Assembly: GCA_007844125.1 (NCBI GenBank)
Contig: CM017563.1
Coordinates: 38,404,970-38,468,969, forward strand
DNA from: Sinonovacula constricta
Taxonomy: Eukaryota > Mollusca > Bivalvia > Cardiida > Solecurtidae
Direction: 5' to 3'
Length of the DNA: 64,000 nt
Positions 30,601 through 45,600 of this stretch are shown here, one piece after another. The notes beneath the pieces are model-generated. The model did not search any database and had not been told where the DNA came from. It worked only from the letters and a program-made list of their open reading frames with translations. How positions within the stretch are numbered: position 1 is the stretch's first letter; each line of letters opens with the position of its first letter. Position numbers and translations under genes: made by a program.

Positions 30601-33600
30601 AAAATGTTTGTGTTTTTGGCACTCTTGTACTATGTATAACATAATCCTACAGACTGACCCTGCACTATGTACATAGTCTTCACTAACCCTTACCATACTA
30701 CATTTCTTTATAATCATCAACTTCCTAGTTATTTGCTCACAATGTCATGCACAGATAATAGCCAGCTTACAAAAAGAAAGGAGCAAATAGTGAAGATTCT
30801 AATCAAAAAGCTTCTAGCGCGAACTGGTTGATCTGGATCTGCACAGCTTGTCCAATAATTAACAGAGGGCCAGCAATCCTGTCTGAAGGTAGAATGTCTA
30901 TGATCCAATAGTTAACAGGGCCAGCAATCCTGTCTGAAGGTAGAATGTCTATGACCCATGTCTACATCAGCCATCCCTTGTTCTCAACGTGTCCATGTCA
31001 ATCAGAATTAATGTACACGTTGACTTACGCAAGCAACCCCAAAGGATAGCAAGCTTGGCTTATCTCTTAGTGTGTTCTGTCTCGTCTCAGTGTCATCTGT
31101 CACTTTAACATTGAGTTGTATGTATCTTTGTCTAGTGGTGGTTCATATGTCAATATTTGTGGTAATTCTAAATTAAAAGGACCTTTGGTAGAACCTTTTT
31201 TTATATAAGGCCTACAGCTGAACTTATATCCATGCCTCTAATAGTTTCAACAAAGTCAGTTAGTTTTCAAACAAAACCTTTTGTGGTTTTAGGCATAGCT
31301 TAGATGTAAGTTTTCTCAACTTAGCATCATTGTCTTCATACCTTATATAATAATATTATGCAATGCTTATATAATTCATTTAAAAAATGCAAAAAATTAG
31401 AAAAAAATAAATTTTCTATATTCCACAAAAAATTATACTAAATCTTTTTGGGTATGAAAAGCTAGTATGACTATCTTTTTTTAAGGCCCTGCTCAAGCAA
31501 CTAATTGGACAGCAATGAAATCTATTTTCAATTTAATCAATCTGGTACTTTCATTTTTCTTAGCCAAATAACCAGCAACTGATTAGACTGTAGCTAACAG
31601 TGCAGATTTATATCATACAGCTCCACCTAGGTGCTGTCTACAAAAATTTGCACTATTTACTTCTCAGGATTCCAGAAATATGTCTAGAAGAAAGAAAGTT
31701 CCATCAAGGGGACAATATTCACACTAACACAATATTCACACTAATGGGCAAAATCCTCATCAATGACCAAACAAAATCTTCCAGGCAGAATCAATGAAGA
31801 CCCACTTACCAGAGTATCAGCATCTAAGAAGACGGCTTTGTTGTATTGCGTTAGGCGCCAGCAGTGAAGTTTAGTGAAGGTGACGTTGAGGTCAGGACGA
31901 CCCAGGAGCGCCAAGTTGATGGGGTCCTTGCTGTCCAAGACATTCACTTCCTGGATATAGTCGAACACCTGGGCCAGCTGTGACCTGCAACACACAGACA
32001 ACATAGTGGTAAACACATGTTGATTTGTTGGGTGTAACATCACACCAACAGTATTTCAATTACAAGGAAATGGTATCCACTCAGAACCACCATTATATTT
32101 GGTTGAGCATAGCAAGGGAGAAATGCCACAACCACTTTTAACGAATTTGAAATGCCGTGGCTTGGGATTGAAACCTGGGCCCTCCAAACCATGAGCCAAT
32201 GCTACACTGATGGCACTTCCAGCTCATGTCTCAACATAGGTACTTCATCACATCAATCAACAATTTCTAGAGACTCTTTTTCAACATTTACATAGATATC
32301 TCTTTAACTATATTCACAATGGAAGCAAGCTGTGAGGGGTGTACATAATACTACAACCAGTCACATTGTCATATTGTCCTGATATCAGCCAGTCCTGAAA
32401 CAATCCTTTAATGTAAATAAGAAGGCAGCATCACAACAAATGTATAGAAATGTGTCACGCCACATATAGGGATTGAACCTAGTATCTTTTGTACATGAAA
32501 TTGGCTATGTCCTATATGCTGGACAGAAATAAATGTACACACGGCAGCATACATGTACATACCACACAGCCAGTCACATTATCCTGACACTGGGCCTACC
32601 AGTCATGGATCTACCAATATAGGGAATTAACCTAGTATCTTTTGTACATGAAATTGGCTTGGTCTTATAGACTGGACAGGAATAAATGTACACATGGCAG
32701 CATACATCTCACACAGCCAGTCACATTATCTTGACACCGGGCCGGATCTACCCATATATTTGTATTAGCATAGCAGCTATACCACTACCATTTTTATTGA
32801 CTTTGGTATGTAGCAGGACGGGTTCGAACCCGGGGCCTCCTGTACCTGAAACAGATGCTCAACCAACCACAAGGTCCAGTGCAGATCTAGATGAGACATA
32901 TCTCAGCAGGCAATAGATGATCAAGATCAACACTATTTGCCCATGCCTTACGATTGTGTTTGTTGGATTTATCGTCCCACCAACAGTATTTCAGTTATCT
33001 GGAGATGGTGTCCACTTGAAGCAGATATTGTTCTGCCTTCACTGTGTGTAGCATGTCATAAACACCTGGCATGATACCACACCCAGTCACATTATCCTGA
33101 CACCGGGCCAACCAGTCAAGGAACTACCCTTATATTTGCTTCAGCGTTAGCAAGGGAGCTATACTACTACCTTTTTTTTTAACGACTTTGGTATGTCGCG
33201 GCCCTGGTTCATACCCAGGGCCTCCTGTACCTGGAGCCGACACTCTACCGATTGCTCTACCAGTCCAGTTAAGTATTGCGTAATCAGCAGGCAAAGAACA
33301 AAAGGTCATTTGTATTGCTGCACCTTCATATAAAGATGTGGACAAGTATGGACACAGGAAGAATAAAGGCCACTGTCAGTTCATATATCATTGTGGTTTG
33401 TTTATCATGACATTTTAACATCACTTCTAGGAATTTTATGGATAGCAACAAGAAACAATGAAAAGTAATTGCATATATTTGAACTTATAGTTAAAATTGA
33501 TATAGCAAGCTTAAAAAAGATAGAGCCACAGAGTGCTTGCTAGAATAGAATTTTTTTTTTTCAAAGAACATTTTTTTCTTCTTATTTTTCAAAAAACATT

Positions 33601-36600
33601 TTTTTTCTTTTTTTCTAAACTTGCCTTATTTTAAGTATATTATTGACCTGAGTTGTATTTATTTAGTATCTTAGTTATTTTTTCTGACCTAAGCAAAGAA
33701 ATATTCTTAAATTTTAGTTCATTTTCTTTGATATAACAATATTTCTTAAATTTCATTCATAAAACCATTTTATCCACAAAACTTCTTAGGATTATTCCAA
33801 ATTAAAGGAAATGCCTTAGTATAAGTAAAAAAATAACTAAGACTTTCTCAGTTATAAGTGTTTATTTTCAAAATATGCGATGGATAAAATGGATAAGTAA
33901 ACAGTTAAATTACTTGCAAATCATCATGCCACTGTCCCTACTGTAAGCTAGATTTGGTTGACTGTTGTTGTTCTTTAACTCTAAGCCTGCTATTTATAAG
34001 GCTTGGGCAAATAGTGTAGATCCAGATCAGCCAGCTCCTTAATGTATCATTGCATCCACACACATTTATCATAGCTTTTTCCCATAACAAACAATATTTT
34101 TATACTTTCAACCAATCACTTGATGATTAAAATTAATACAGATCTCCAAGACCTCATGTGACCTAGTTTTCTGACTGAAAAAACAAATAACAACCATGAA
34201 TGAAAATATGTCAGTTATTATATTCTCCAACAATAGTAAACTCAGAGTAGCTGATCTTTAATTACATGTTTACCTAAGTTTACCATATGTATGAAAATGT
34301 AAAAAAATGTTTGTTACATGTTGTTATTTTAAACAGAAACTGATTATGAACTTGTCATGCATTATAATAGCTACATTATTTGTGGTTGGTTTTGGTCTTT
34401 GATCTCAGGGATCAAATTGCCAGGTGTAACGTACCCTTTATACTATATCCAGCCTATTGTTGGACTCTATGTGTCAATCCAGTTTTCAGCCAGTCATACT
34501 GGGCAAGAGATCCTATTGCTGCACCAGTTGACCTGGTGTACCATAATCCCACAATGAGCTACAGTAACGGTTCCGCAAGACTGATAACTGCAGCTATGTA
34601 CTATGAGTTGTGCATCCACAACATTCCAAACATCTTTTTGCAGTTGTTGAAAGTGCAGACTGTCTTATTCCGGCAGAAAATGCATAATAAATTTAGGAAA
34701 AGGGGAAGGTAACTCTATTTAGCGAAATCATCACCATTTTAACAAGTATTCCAATATGGGATGGGATGAGATGGGTGGGGATTTACCGTCATTTTTTGCC
34801 AATACTGTGCAGTGACATTTCTATCATTATAGCACAGGGGCACTTATGAGGTGCCCAGGTAATGAACCTGGCCAGTATATTATACTGACACCGACAAGTC
34901 AGGCATAATGCTGTCCCCTTACCCCCGAGCGTTAGGAGGGAAGCCAATACTACCAACTTTTAAGTCTTTGGTTTGACACAGCCAGGGTTTGAACCCACGA
35001 CCTCCCGATCCGCAAGCTGACGCTCCACCACATGAGCTATTGCAGCCGGTCTCTAATATGGGATGATCCCAGTGAATAGACCCTATTATTAAAACATAAA
35101 AAGACCTGCACTGAAAATGCTATCTGATCATTGACCCAGTAACCATTGAAACAAAATTTAAGAAAAATTTATTTAATCTGTTTTTATTGGATTTAAGGTT
35201 TACAAAATTTTTAGGTAGTAACAATATCCAGGACATACACAACTTACACAACTTTTCTTTTCTTTTTTTTTGTTGTTATTACATCGCACCAACAAAATTA
35301 TGGTGGTATTCGTGATCACCATCTAGTTATTGGTGGAAGAAGACCCCAGAATCATGCCTGGGTAGAACCACCGGCTCAATGCAGGTCATTTGTAAAACCT
35401 CTCAACATGCACGTTCTTGCCCTGACTGGAGCTTGAACCAGGCAGTGAGGGGCTGAGGGATTAGAGGTTAATGACTCTAAATTGCTCAGTCTTTACAGCA
35501 TGGTCTTGTACCGAATTAAACAATTATCAATTTTGGGTAAGGAACATAAAGGTAAGTGCTTGTAGGTACTTGCTAAAAGTTTTTTGAAGTCTAAGAGATT
35601 TAACCATGGAATTATTCTTGATTATATATAATAAAATGAGGGTGGTAAATTGCTGCCCAATTAACACCCTTGAACTGAGTTGAGGAAAAAGCAGACCCTT
35701 AAAGGTGGTTTGTACCAAAATTTCTTTTCTCAAATAAGTCATTGTTACCTAAAAAGGTCATTCAAAATGCTGTTCATTGATGCCCTAGATCTTTGTGAAC
35801 AGTCAAGCATAAATCACCACTTGTCATTGCAAACAGGGATAGAATAGGATGGGATGGAATTAGCCGGCATTTTTGCCGATATTGTGCAGCGACATTTCTA
35901 TCATTATAGCACAGGGGCTATTCGGTTTAACCTGGCTGGGGTTTGAACCCACAAGTCGATGCTCTACCACCTGAGCTATTGGGGTCGGTATATTTGTTAA
36001 GGTTTTTGTTGTAACAGGCCTTGAAATTCACGACCGCATCGACGGCCAATGCCGTCGTGCCTTTCATGTTTGCCAAACTGTCCCTGTAATTTCATCCGCA
36101 AGACGACACTCTACCAACTGAGCTATTGCGGCCGGTCATTGCACACAGGCATTTGCTATCCGAACCACACTGCAGAGATAGCTATTTTTAAACTTAGAAA
36201 ACCATGTGACCACTTACTTTTGAGATCACATTATACAGTCATCTGGATAATCTGCAATGATGTGAATTATGGCCAAAGTCCCCAAAGCAATGGTTCAATA
36301 TTGTTATGCGATAAAGTCAAACTGTCAGTTATCACCTTTAAAGGCATTTCAAGCATAATGCATTAAACAGGACTCATATAGTTTGGGCATGTAAACAGGA
36401 AACCCAACAATAACTGGGTAAAGAATGCTGAATCTAGCTGTTTACCCAACCCATCAGGCATACCAAATTAAACATGGCTAGAGACCCTCTCAGCCAATAT
36501 AATATGACTCTTGACATCAGCTTGGAGAACACCAAGGGGAGAGATAATTGGAGAGCTGCCACTGGTGGCGACAAGACTTTCCTATGACAACCTCAGTGAG

Positions 36601-39600
36601 AATGATAGCAGTTTATGCCCAGATAACAAAAATCAGTAAATAATTTTTTAGGAGTCTTCTGTTTGTGACATCAATACATTATGGTACATTTTACTACTTC
36701 TATATTTAAATATAAGGGAATATTTTTTGTTACATTACATGACAAAATTATAGTCATATTGACAACATCAAGCTAATTATTGGTGAAGTTTGACATCAGA
36801 TATTTCTTGGTAGAACAAATGAGAGCACAGCAAGTCAGCTTGAAACCCTCCCCACATGAAAGTTTTTGCCGTAAACAAGACTAGAGCCATGTGGTCAGAG
36901 TCTGAGGAGATGGCACTTGGCTTAAAGTGAAGAAAAAAAATGTGCAAAATGAAAAAAGAGAGACTCAAATCATGTGGAAATCATGTAAAAAAGAAAGTCT
37001 TGTTTAATGTTAAAAGCCATAAAATTATTGGTTCATAAAAATATGTTGTTGAAATAAAAAGATACAATTTATAACTACAACTCAGCATAAGGACTTGTAA
37101 ACCTGAATGTTTGCATGATTATAATCTATATTTCTTTACTTTGTTTGCTCTATATATCTTTAGGTTAAGTAATAGACAATGAGGACTGTATGTGAAATAC
37201 AACTATAGCAAATTTATATTATGGTATAATGTCTGATGCATTCGATGTTCATGAAAAAGTGCACATTTCTTTGCTTGCCATGCCACATATATGGATGTAC
37301 ATGAATGCGGTAACACTTGATTCATTTTACTGCTGCAATTCTTGACTTTTTTTGTTTTTGTTTTTTTGTTTGTTTTTTTGTGTGTTTTTTGGGGTTTTTT
37401 GTTTTGTTATTTTTTTTGTTACATCACACAGACATATATGGTCATATTGGCTATGTCCAGCTAATTTTAAATGGAGAAAGACCCAAAACTTAAATCTGGG
37501 TAGAACCACCGGCACACTTCGGGTTAGCTTTAAAACCTTTCCATATAAAAGATCTGGCCATAATCGGAACTCGAACCCTGGTGGTTAGGGGCTGGAAAGT
37601 TACAAGTCTCGGGACGTTTCTCTGCGGCAAACATGAATATTCACCAAAGATTTGAATATAACTAATTTATTACCTGATCATATGTTGACCCAGTATAGGT
37701 TATTGCAAGATCTATTCACTGTTGGTACAGCTGCTGTTTGTTTAGCATTATACAGAGGCATAAACTAAATAAAGCAGATATGAAACTTAATGAACTTGGA
37801 GGTATGTCAAGGAATGTTCCTATGGCATCATGCTACACATGTGGCTGGTTTATCCTTGGGTTGTAATCTCGCTACAGACAACATTAAACATAGGCTATTA
37901 AATGCACTTTACATAACAGTCATAGTGGGAAGCTCGTTAAGTTACGTGCAATAATTGCAACTGATGTACATCAATAGGATAATCCTTGTTCTATCAATTT
38001 CCAAATGTTCAACAAATAATCTTTAAAAATATAAGAATGTACTGTTTGGAGCAGTACAAAGGGCTAAATTATGAATATTATATCATATGATAACAAGCCA
38101 CAAATACATATTATGGCAAAAAAACAACAACCCAACTACTTCAACTTCAACAAGCAAGCAGAAAACTTAACAAATACAGGAAATGCTAATTGCTTTCATG
38201 TATTCATATATATCCAGACTTGCCTCATAAATTCCTAAATATTCAGACATGCTCGATGAATTTCTAAATATTCATACATTCTTCATGAATTCCTAAATAT
38301 TCAGACTTGCTTAATGAATTCCTAAATATTCAGACTTGCCACATCCATTCCTAAATATTCAGACCCCCTCCAGGTATTCCTATATATTCAGACTTTCTTC
38401 ATGCATTCATTTATATTCAGACTTTTATCATGCATTCATATATTTTCAGACTTGCTTCATGGATTCAAATATATTCTGAATTTGCTGCATGCATTAATGC
38501 ATTTTCAGATCTGCTTATTCATTCATATATTTTCAGACTTGCTTCCTGCATTCCTAAATATTCAGGCTTGCTGCTGGATAAATATATCTTCCAACAAAGT
38601 AAGTCAGTAGCAATGTGTGTGGGTGTAAATACTGTCGGTACCAGCATTACTTTCATGCAGGTATCTTAATCTAACTCTCCTCACATGTACACACATGGCA
38701 TAGACAGTGAATACCATTGTATTATAGCACATGCCAGAGTCCTGTAATTTTTACACAGCTGTGATAAATGCCAAAGAGAAAATTGTTTTTTTTTGGTCAT
38801 TGTTATTTTTGAATTTTTACTTTCTGTCAGGGAGAGTGAATGTGTCACACTGGCACAATAACAGTTCTAGTGGCGATGTCCAGCTTATTATTTCTGGAGG
38901 CAGACTGCAGACAAATGTCTAAGTAGAACCACAGTCACACTGCATGTCAGCTAGGACACCTTTCCACATGAAAGTTCTCGAACACACCAGAACTCAAACC
39001 CACCCTGAAAGGGACTGAGGATTTACAAGTCTAAGAACTCTAACTGCCAGGCCATAAGAGTCCTGCACTTATTAATGTGCCTTTAACAAACATTTTTTGT
39101 GACCATAGTTGACAGTCAGAAAAAAGTGCTCAGCTCTACACCATGTGTCATTTGTGTTTGAATCTTGGTACGGGCAAAATGTTTTAAGAGCGTCCTGCCC
39201 CCAGAATAGTGCCTTAAACAACTATTTTTTGTGACCATAGCTGATAGGTTAGAATAGAGTACTCAGCCCCACACTATGTGTCATTTGTGTTAGAATCTTG
39301 GTCAGGACAAAATGTTTCATGTAGGACATTGTTCCTGCTGTAAAACTGTGAAAAATCAAAGGCCTGTATAACACTCTTGCATCATACCATAGAGCTGTCG
39401 AAAGCTGAACATGATGGTATGTTGACAGACCTAAGTGATAAAAAAAATCACCTAAATTGCATCTTATGATGCTGTTTCTGCAATTTATAACACAGACAGC
39501 TTGGCAAATGACAGGAAGAGGAACAGTTGCATTAAATATCATCATATTATTAAGTTTAAGCAAGTCCTTGATGAAAAATAAATATATAAAATGTTTGTAA

Positions 39601-42600
39601 AGTCTTTCAATTACCATCTAATTTCATTTGTGTTTTCCTAGAATGTATTACATTACAGTTATTTTATGTTGGTTTTCATGAATCACAAGTTAAATTTATA
39701 ATTCTGGCTTCTGCTTTCGTATACATTTACATTTGTCAATAAGCAATTATCATTCAGTTATTAATTCTGTTGTTCAAACCAGAGGTGTGAAAATGCAGGT
39801 ACATTAATAGGCTGTAGAAATCTGCAACCTGTTCCCTTGTTTATTGGGTTTATTAACCCATCAACAGTATTTTATTTACCTGGAGAAGTGCCCACTTGAG
39901 GCAGATATAGTGCTGCCTTTACTGTGTGTTGCATGCTGTGAACACCTGGCATGATATCACTCCCAGTCACATTATCCTGACACCAGTCCAACCAGCCATA
40001 TATCTGCTTGAGTGTTAGCAAGGAAGCTATACCACTCCCATTTGTAATGACTCTGGTATGTTGCTGCCCGGGATCAAACCCTTGACCTCCAGTACCTGCT
40101 TTACCCATTGTACTACCAGGTCAAGTATTCCCCTGTTTGATCCACAGGTTTTACCAGCGACTATGTGGTGATTTATACTAGATAAAGAATGTAAAATTCA
40201 TGGACCTGCAATTTTGTTAAACTGATCTGATAATCCTACCTATCCAGTGATTGAGCAACTGGCGTTTGATTTTTCTTCAATTGTACTAGTGAAAAGGGTA
40301 GTTGTCCGACTGTCTGAGCCAGTATCAGGACAAGGTGGTAAAGTGTGGTATCATGTTAGGGGTTTCAGCTGATAAAACTTAACATATGTATATCTGATTA
40401 TGATAAAGCCAGATAAATACATTACTTATTTTAATTAAGGCTCATGCACTTTTTGCAGTGCTAAAAGTGATCATTGGGTTATCAGTGTCAGGCCAGTATA
40501 AGCCAGTATCCGGACAATGTCATAAGGTTTGATATCATGTAAGATGTTTCAGCTGATAAAGCCAAACATATGTATATCTGAATCACGATATTGCCAGATA
40601 CATTAGTCATTTATCCCTGAGCAACTTTTCACAGTTGTGATGGTACGCTAGTTTTGTGCAAACAGGAAGGAAACATTTTAAGGCCCAGTCACAGATGAGA
40701 TTTCAACTGAGAAAGATAAACTGTGACATGAAAAATTGACAGAAACCATGACTAGTTCCTAAAATTATTTAGCAGTCACACATCACAAGTTAATATGACA
40801 ATAGCATGCCAATTGTACAGTTGCAACGGAAATGTGATTATCAGCGACATTTAGAGGGACAACATATAATTGCAACCAACCATGCAAGACTTTCCGAGAA
40901 TGGTCATGTGATTGTCAAAGCCTGTAGAATGACAATACAGAACGACTATCGTATGAATCCATTTGAAAAACATATCAATAAAAAGTGGCAGCTTATGTGA
41001 AACCATTGCATGTTACAGTATGTTGAAAGTCCACTTTAATGATTTGCAAGCAATAAGTATCTGGTCACAGAATATTAAGATTGCCAGCAACAGCCAAAGA
41101 TTAGGAAAGACCATCTCAAGATGCTCTCACAATAAAAAAAGCCTGCCTAACTATTGAGACCAACAGTGACCAGTCTTGTCACAGGCATGATTTTGTCCAT
41201 GCTTAAGAACTTCCTCTGAATGAATTTGGTCATGCAACCAGTTTATGTTTATTGGGTTGATTGTCCAACCAACAGTATTTCAGTTATCTGGAGATAGTGT
41301 CCACTTGAAGCAGATATAGTGCTGCCTTCACTGTGTATAGCATGCCGTGAACACCTGGCATGATACCACACCCAGTCACATTATCCTGACACCTGGCCAA
41401 CCGGTCGTGGAACTACCCTTATATTTGCTTGAGCATTAGCAAAGGGAGCTATACCAGTACCATTTTTAACGACTTTGGTATGTCGCGGCTCGGGATCGAA
41501 CCCAGGGCCTCCCAGGATGGTAATATCAAGGTAATAAGTTAAAGACTAGTTTCAAGCTACAGCTTGTTGAGCTGACTTTACAGTCTACCCCCTGGTCATT
41601 GGGTGTATTCGTCAATTCTGTCAATCCAGTACTATGGCAGCAGACACATTACTGACCTGATTTACCCTTGCAGGTACCCATTTATACACTTGGGAGTGGA
41701 ATTATTTGAGGTAAATTTCTTGCTAAAGGAAATGGGCAGCGACCTGAATGTGGTTCGAACCACGGACTCCATGATCCGGAGTCAAGCATCCTACCACTGG
41801 ACGATTCTGATCCCTGGTGTCTACTTGAAGCAGATATGGTTCAGCTTTCATTAACTACAGCATGTTGTTAACACCTGCCATAATACCATACACAGACATT
41901 ATTCTGCCACCAGGCAGACCAGTTATGGAACTACCTACATATTTGCTAGAGTGTGATGAAGGACTTAACATGGGAAGGAGTTCCTGTTGACCTGGTTCTA
42001 CCCATGCGTGTGTGAACAGAACCTGTATTAGGAAAAACATGTAGACAAACATGAACCATACATAATTTAACTTTGCTTTATGTGTATGTAGTAAATATCC
42101 AGATCAAACAGCTTTCACATGACTGTACCACTTTTTGCCAATTCTCTAAAAATATGTTGGGATTATCTTTGCAAGTGATTAGAAGCGCCTAACAAGGAAT
42201 ATGTTCAAGCTATTTAAAATGCATCATGCTCATGGTTTATAATTCTAAATAAGGTTAATAGACCATCAGCACAAATGTGACAGGTATCCAGCTAGAAGCA
42301 GTATAAGTTGACAAATGTCTACCTCCTTCTTCTGCAGTACACTTTAATTAATTAGAGCAAATTCCATTTGTCTAAAATATACATCACAAGGCACAAATAC
42401 AGTTGAGCTAGGGGATGAAAAGCTATAATTACTGAACTTATATAAAACCCATTCATAACACTAAGCATATAATAGGAGTATAAAAAAATCCATCTATAAC
42501 TTATTTATATAAATTAATATGTAACTTTATGTATTTGGGGTGTCTGAGAGGTGGTGGTAGAGTCACGGACTTGTTACTCCTTTAACTGCTTAACCTTTCA

Positions 42601-45600
42601 ATAAGCAGGTTTGAGTCCCATTTAGGGTGAAGGACTTCCAGCTGACCTGCTGTGCTCCACTGGTTCTGCCCATACATTTATCTAGTGTCATCGTCTACCA
42701 AAATAGTTAGATGCTGTTATAATGATGGCAATTGTTCACTGAAATATATTTCAAACACAACAAAAAGGGCATCGTCGGTTATCCCCCGTTACATTACTCC
42801 GCTATGCTGCGTTATGTACCGTGGGACAATTGGCTAAGAAAATCTCGTAGTCATGAATAATTAATGAGGCAGTTTCATTGGTGCCATAAGGAAACCACCA
42901 CGGACAACTAGCCAATGAAATTACGTTTTATGACTAAGGTTCGGTTTACCGTTCAAAATGGCGACCTCCATGAGTAAACATGTGCGTTGGTTTCTATTTT
43001 TAGTAAGAAAATCCCAGTATGACGTCATTGAGATTGAAGAGTATTTCATTGTAACATGCGATTTCATTGGAAGAAGATTGGACTCCCCTGCCTCATGCAT
43101 ATTCATGAAAACGAGATTGTGCTAGTCAAATTTCCCACGGTATGTATGGAGTGTAACGGAAGAAAATACTGTGGTTGCCGACGATGCAAAAAGGGGCGCC
43201 CGTGGCATAGTGGTAGAGTCGACAACTTGTAACTCCTCTGACCGCTTAACCTCTTATCGCATGGGTTCGAGTCCCGTTTGGGACAAAGGACTTAATTAGG
43301 GAAGGTCTTCCAGTTGACCTGTGATGCGCCGGTGGTTCTACCCTGACATTTGTTTGGGGTCTTCCTCCACCAAAAATAGCTGGGTGTCACTATAATGATC
43401 ATAACTCGTCACTGCGATGTATTTCAAAGAACAAGCAATAAAAAACGTTTTCATACGATCTCAGAAATCTAGCGATGTGCTCCGTGTCCACAAACTAAAT
43501 CTAGCCATACATACAGAATTTGCTGTTTTATTACATTGCAATCTTCCTGGTTGGTGGCCAGAAGAGGACCATTCCTACAGTTCTCATCCTGTTTACAGTG
43601 AGTAGAGATGGAGAGAAGTAATGAGAGAAAATACACTTCTCCTCACAGGGAACACAAATGACAAGTGCCAGGAGACCTTGAGAACATTCCGAGTCTGCAT
43701 TATTGTGACAGTGTGCCAACACAAACATTTATCAGAATGTTCAGAAATGGAACTTTTTATTTTGTGTTTTTATATGTTCCATGTTTTATAATTGTATGTC
43801 GCTATAAACCTGCATAGATCTGCTTATTTCTATGTATGTGCTTGCTTGTGCTTGTATGTGTATGAGTTTGTTAATGGAGGTATCTGACAGTCTGCCTTTA
43901 CCAAATACAATTAACAAAACATTACCCCTGTTTGGGGGTAAATTGGACATAAATTTCGCATACATTCTCTTTAGTCTAAATAAAGATGACATTGAACACT
44001 ACTTCGAATGTCAGACAGCACTAATCATGAAAAAAAGACAGTTCCTTCTGTTCAAATATCTTTTCAAACAAGGATGATGGTGATTTTTGTTTATGATAGG
44101 TTTGTTTTTCATTTTTGAAACATGTCACAGTGACCATTTATAATCATTATAGTGACCTCCAACTATTAAGTAGAGGAAGACCCCAGACCAATGTCCTGTC
44201 AGCTGGAAGCCCTTCCCACATAAAGTCCTTTGCCACAAACAGGACTCAAACCTATGCAGTGAGAGGCTTAGCAGTCTGAAGAGTTACAAATCAGTGACTC
44301 TACCACTATGCCACAAGCATCCCTGCTTATATCAGATACATCAGAACAGAAAACCTGGACGATTTTATAACGTGATCTCAAAACATAAAAAAAAACCCAC
44401 ATTTTATGGGATCTTGTTTTAGTTACCAAAATTTATTCAGAAAAAAAATTGATCCAAAACTAAGGGACAACACCTTTAAAGCTTAGTTTAGACATCTTTT
44501 TTATTTGTCTGCATAGCGGGGACAATGCTGACACAGTGAAGCATCAATTCTACATGGCGCAGCAAGCATCACAATCATCTATCGAGTGTCTGTCTCAACA
44601 ATCCAGGTAGAGTGACTGTATGTATCCAACAAATGGGGAGACCACAGTGAGTGGAAATTGACGTCAACATCAATGGTGAATTGTTTGCCATCTAACAGAA
44701 TCTTAGCCAGAGGTGACCTCTCTCCAAATCAAATTGGCAACTTTTATTAACTGATTATCTAGTTTAGCAGTTTGACTATTTTGAGTTAGGAAATAGTTTA
44801 AATAGACAACTGTATGGTCAGGATGGTGACTGGCAGCAATTATTGGTGAAGGTAGATCATGGTATATAACAATATCTAGTCACAAACACTTGCATTACAA
44901 ATCAATGACCAGTCACTTTTAATTCAATACATCTTACAATGTCTAAGATATTTTAATTGCATACAGATTTGAAACTCTTCAACATGTTAACAATTATATC
45001 TACCACATCATATGAAAAGGACATTTGTACCCTACTAAAATGCTACATTCTTAGAGCCATGTTTATTACTTTCTGAGTGTAGAAACACCATAACCTTTAA
45101 TTGATGATTAATTAATGTTATTGCATACCAAGAAAACAACCAAGAATTGACTGACAATATAAGATCTTATCATGAGCATCAGGAACATGCTAATTACTGG
45201 TCGAAGACTACATGTACTAAAATGTACACGTGGAAACATCATTAAGATAAACATGTCTTATTATTTATTAATTAGTCAATGGTTGATTCAAAAAAGCATT
45301 AATTTGGATACATTTTTCCACATGAGCATGTGCAGGTATTTATCCCTCAAGAATTGCTAATTATAAGGCTAAGTAAATCTTTACAAAGATCAACAAGGCA
45401 GTTTTCATCCTGTATTCTATTTAATCCTTTAATGGAGAGGAGGGTGCATCCCACCACCAAACAGGTAAAAGAGTAGAGGTGTAAAAACACATACCGTACA
45501 TTTAAAAATACTAAGCTTTTAAGTAAATTTTGTCTGTTGACTGCTTAGGTTGAAGGTAGGGTCCCTTAGTGTATACATACATCTAGTATTTACTGCGGTA

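Larger units (their letters stand above)
35703..36337. mobile_element. TTAA-type MITE copy 3, with nested SINE C pieces
   Basis: Flanked by TTAA on both sides (35699-35702 and 36338-36341). The left end AGGTGG and right end CACCT are inverted; the body block CCATGTGACCACTTACTTTT is shared with copy 2. Two pieces of family C SINE lie inside. Confidence 0.6.

Noticed and set aside
34380..34712. 110-codon plus-strand frame with signal-like start
   Set aside because: No family resemblance, no splice or promoter support, and it lies antisense inside a glycogenin intron.
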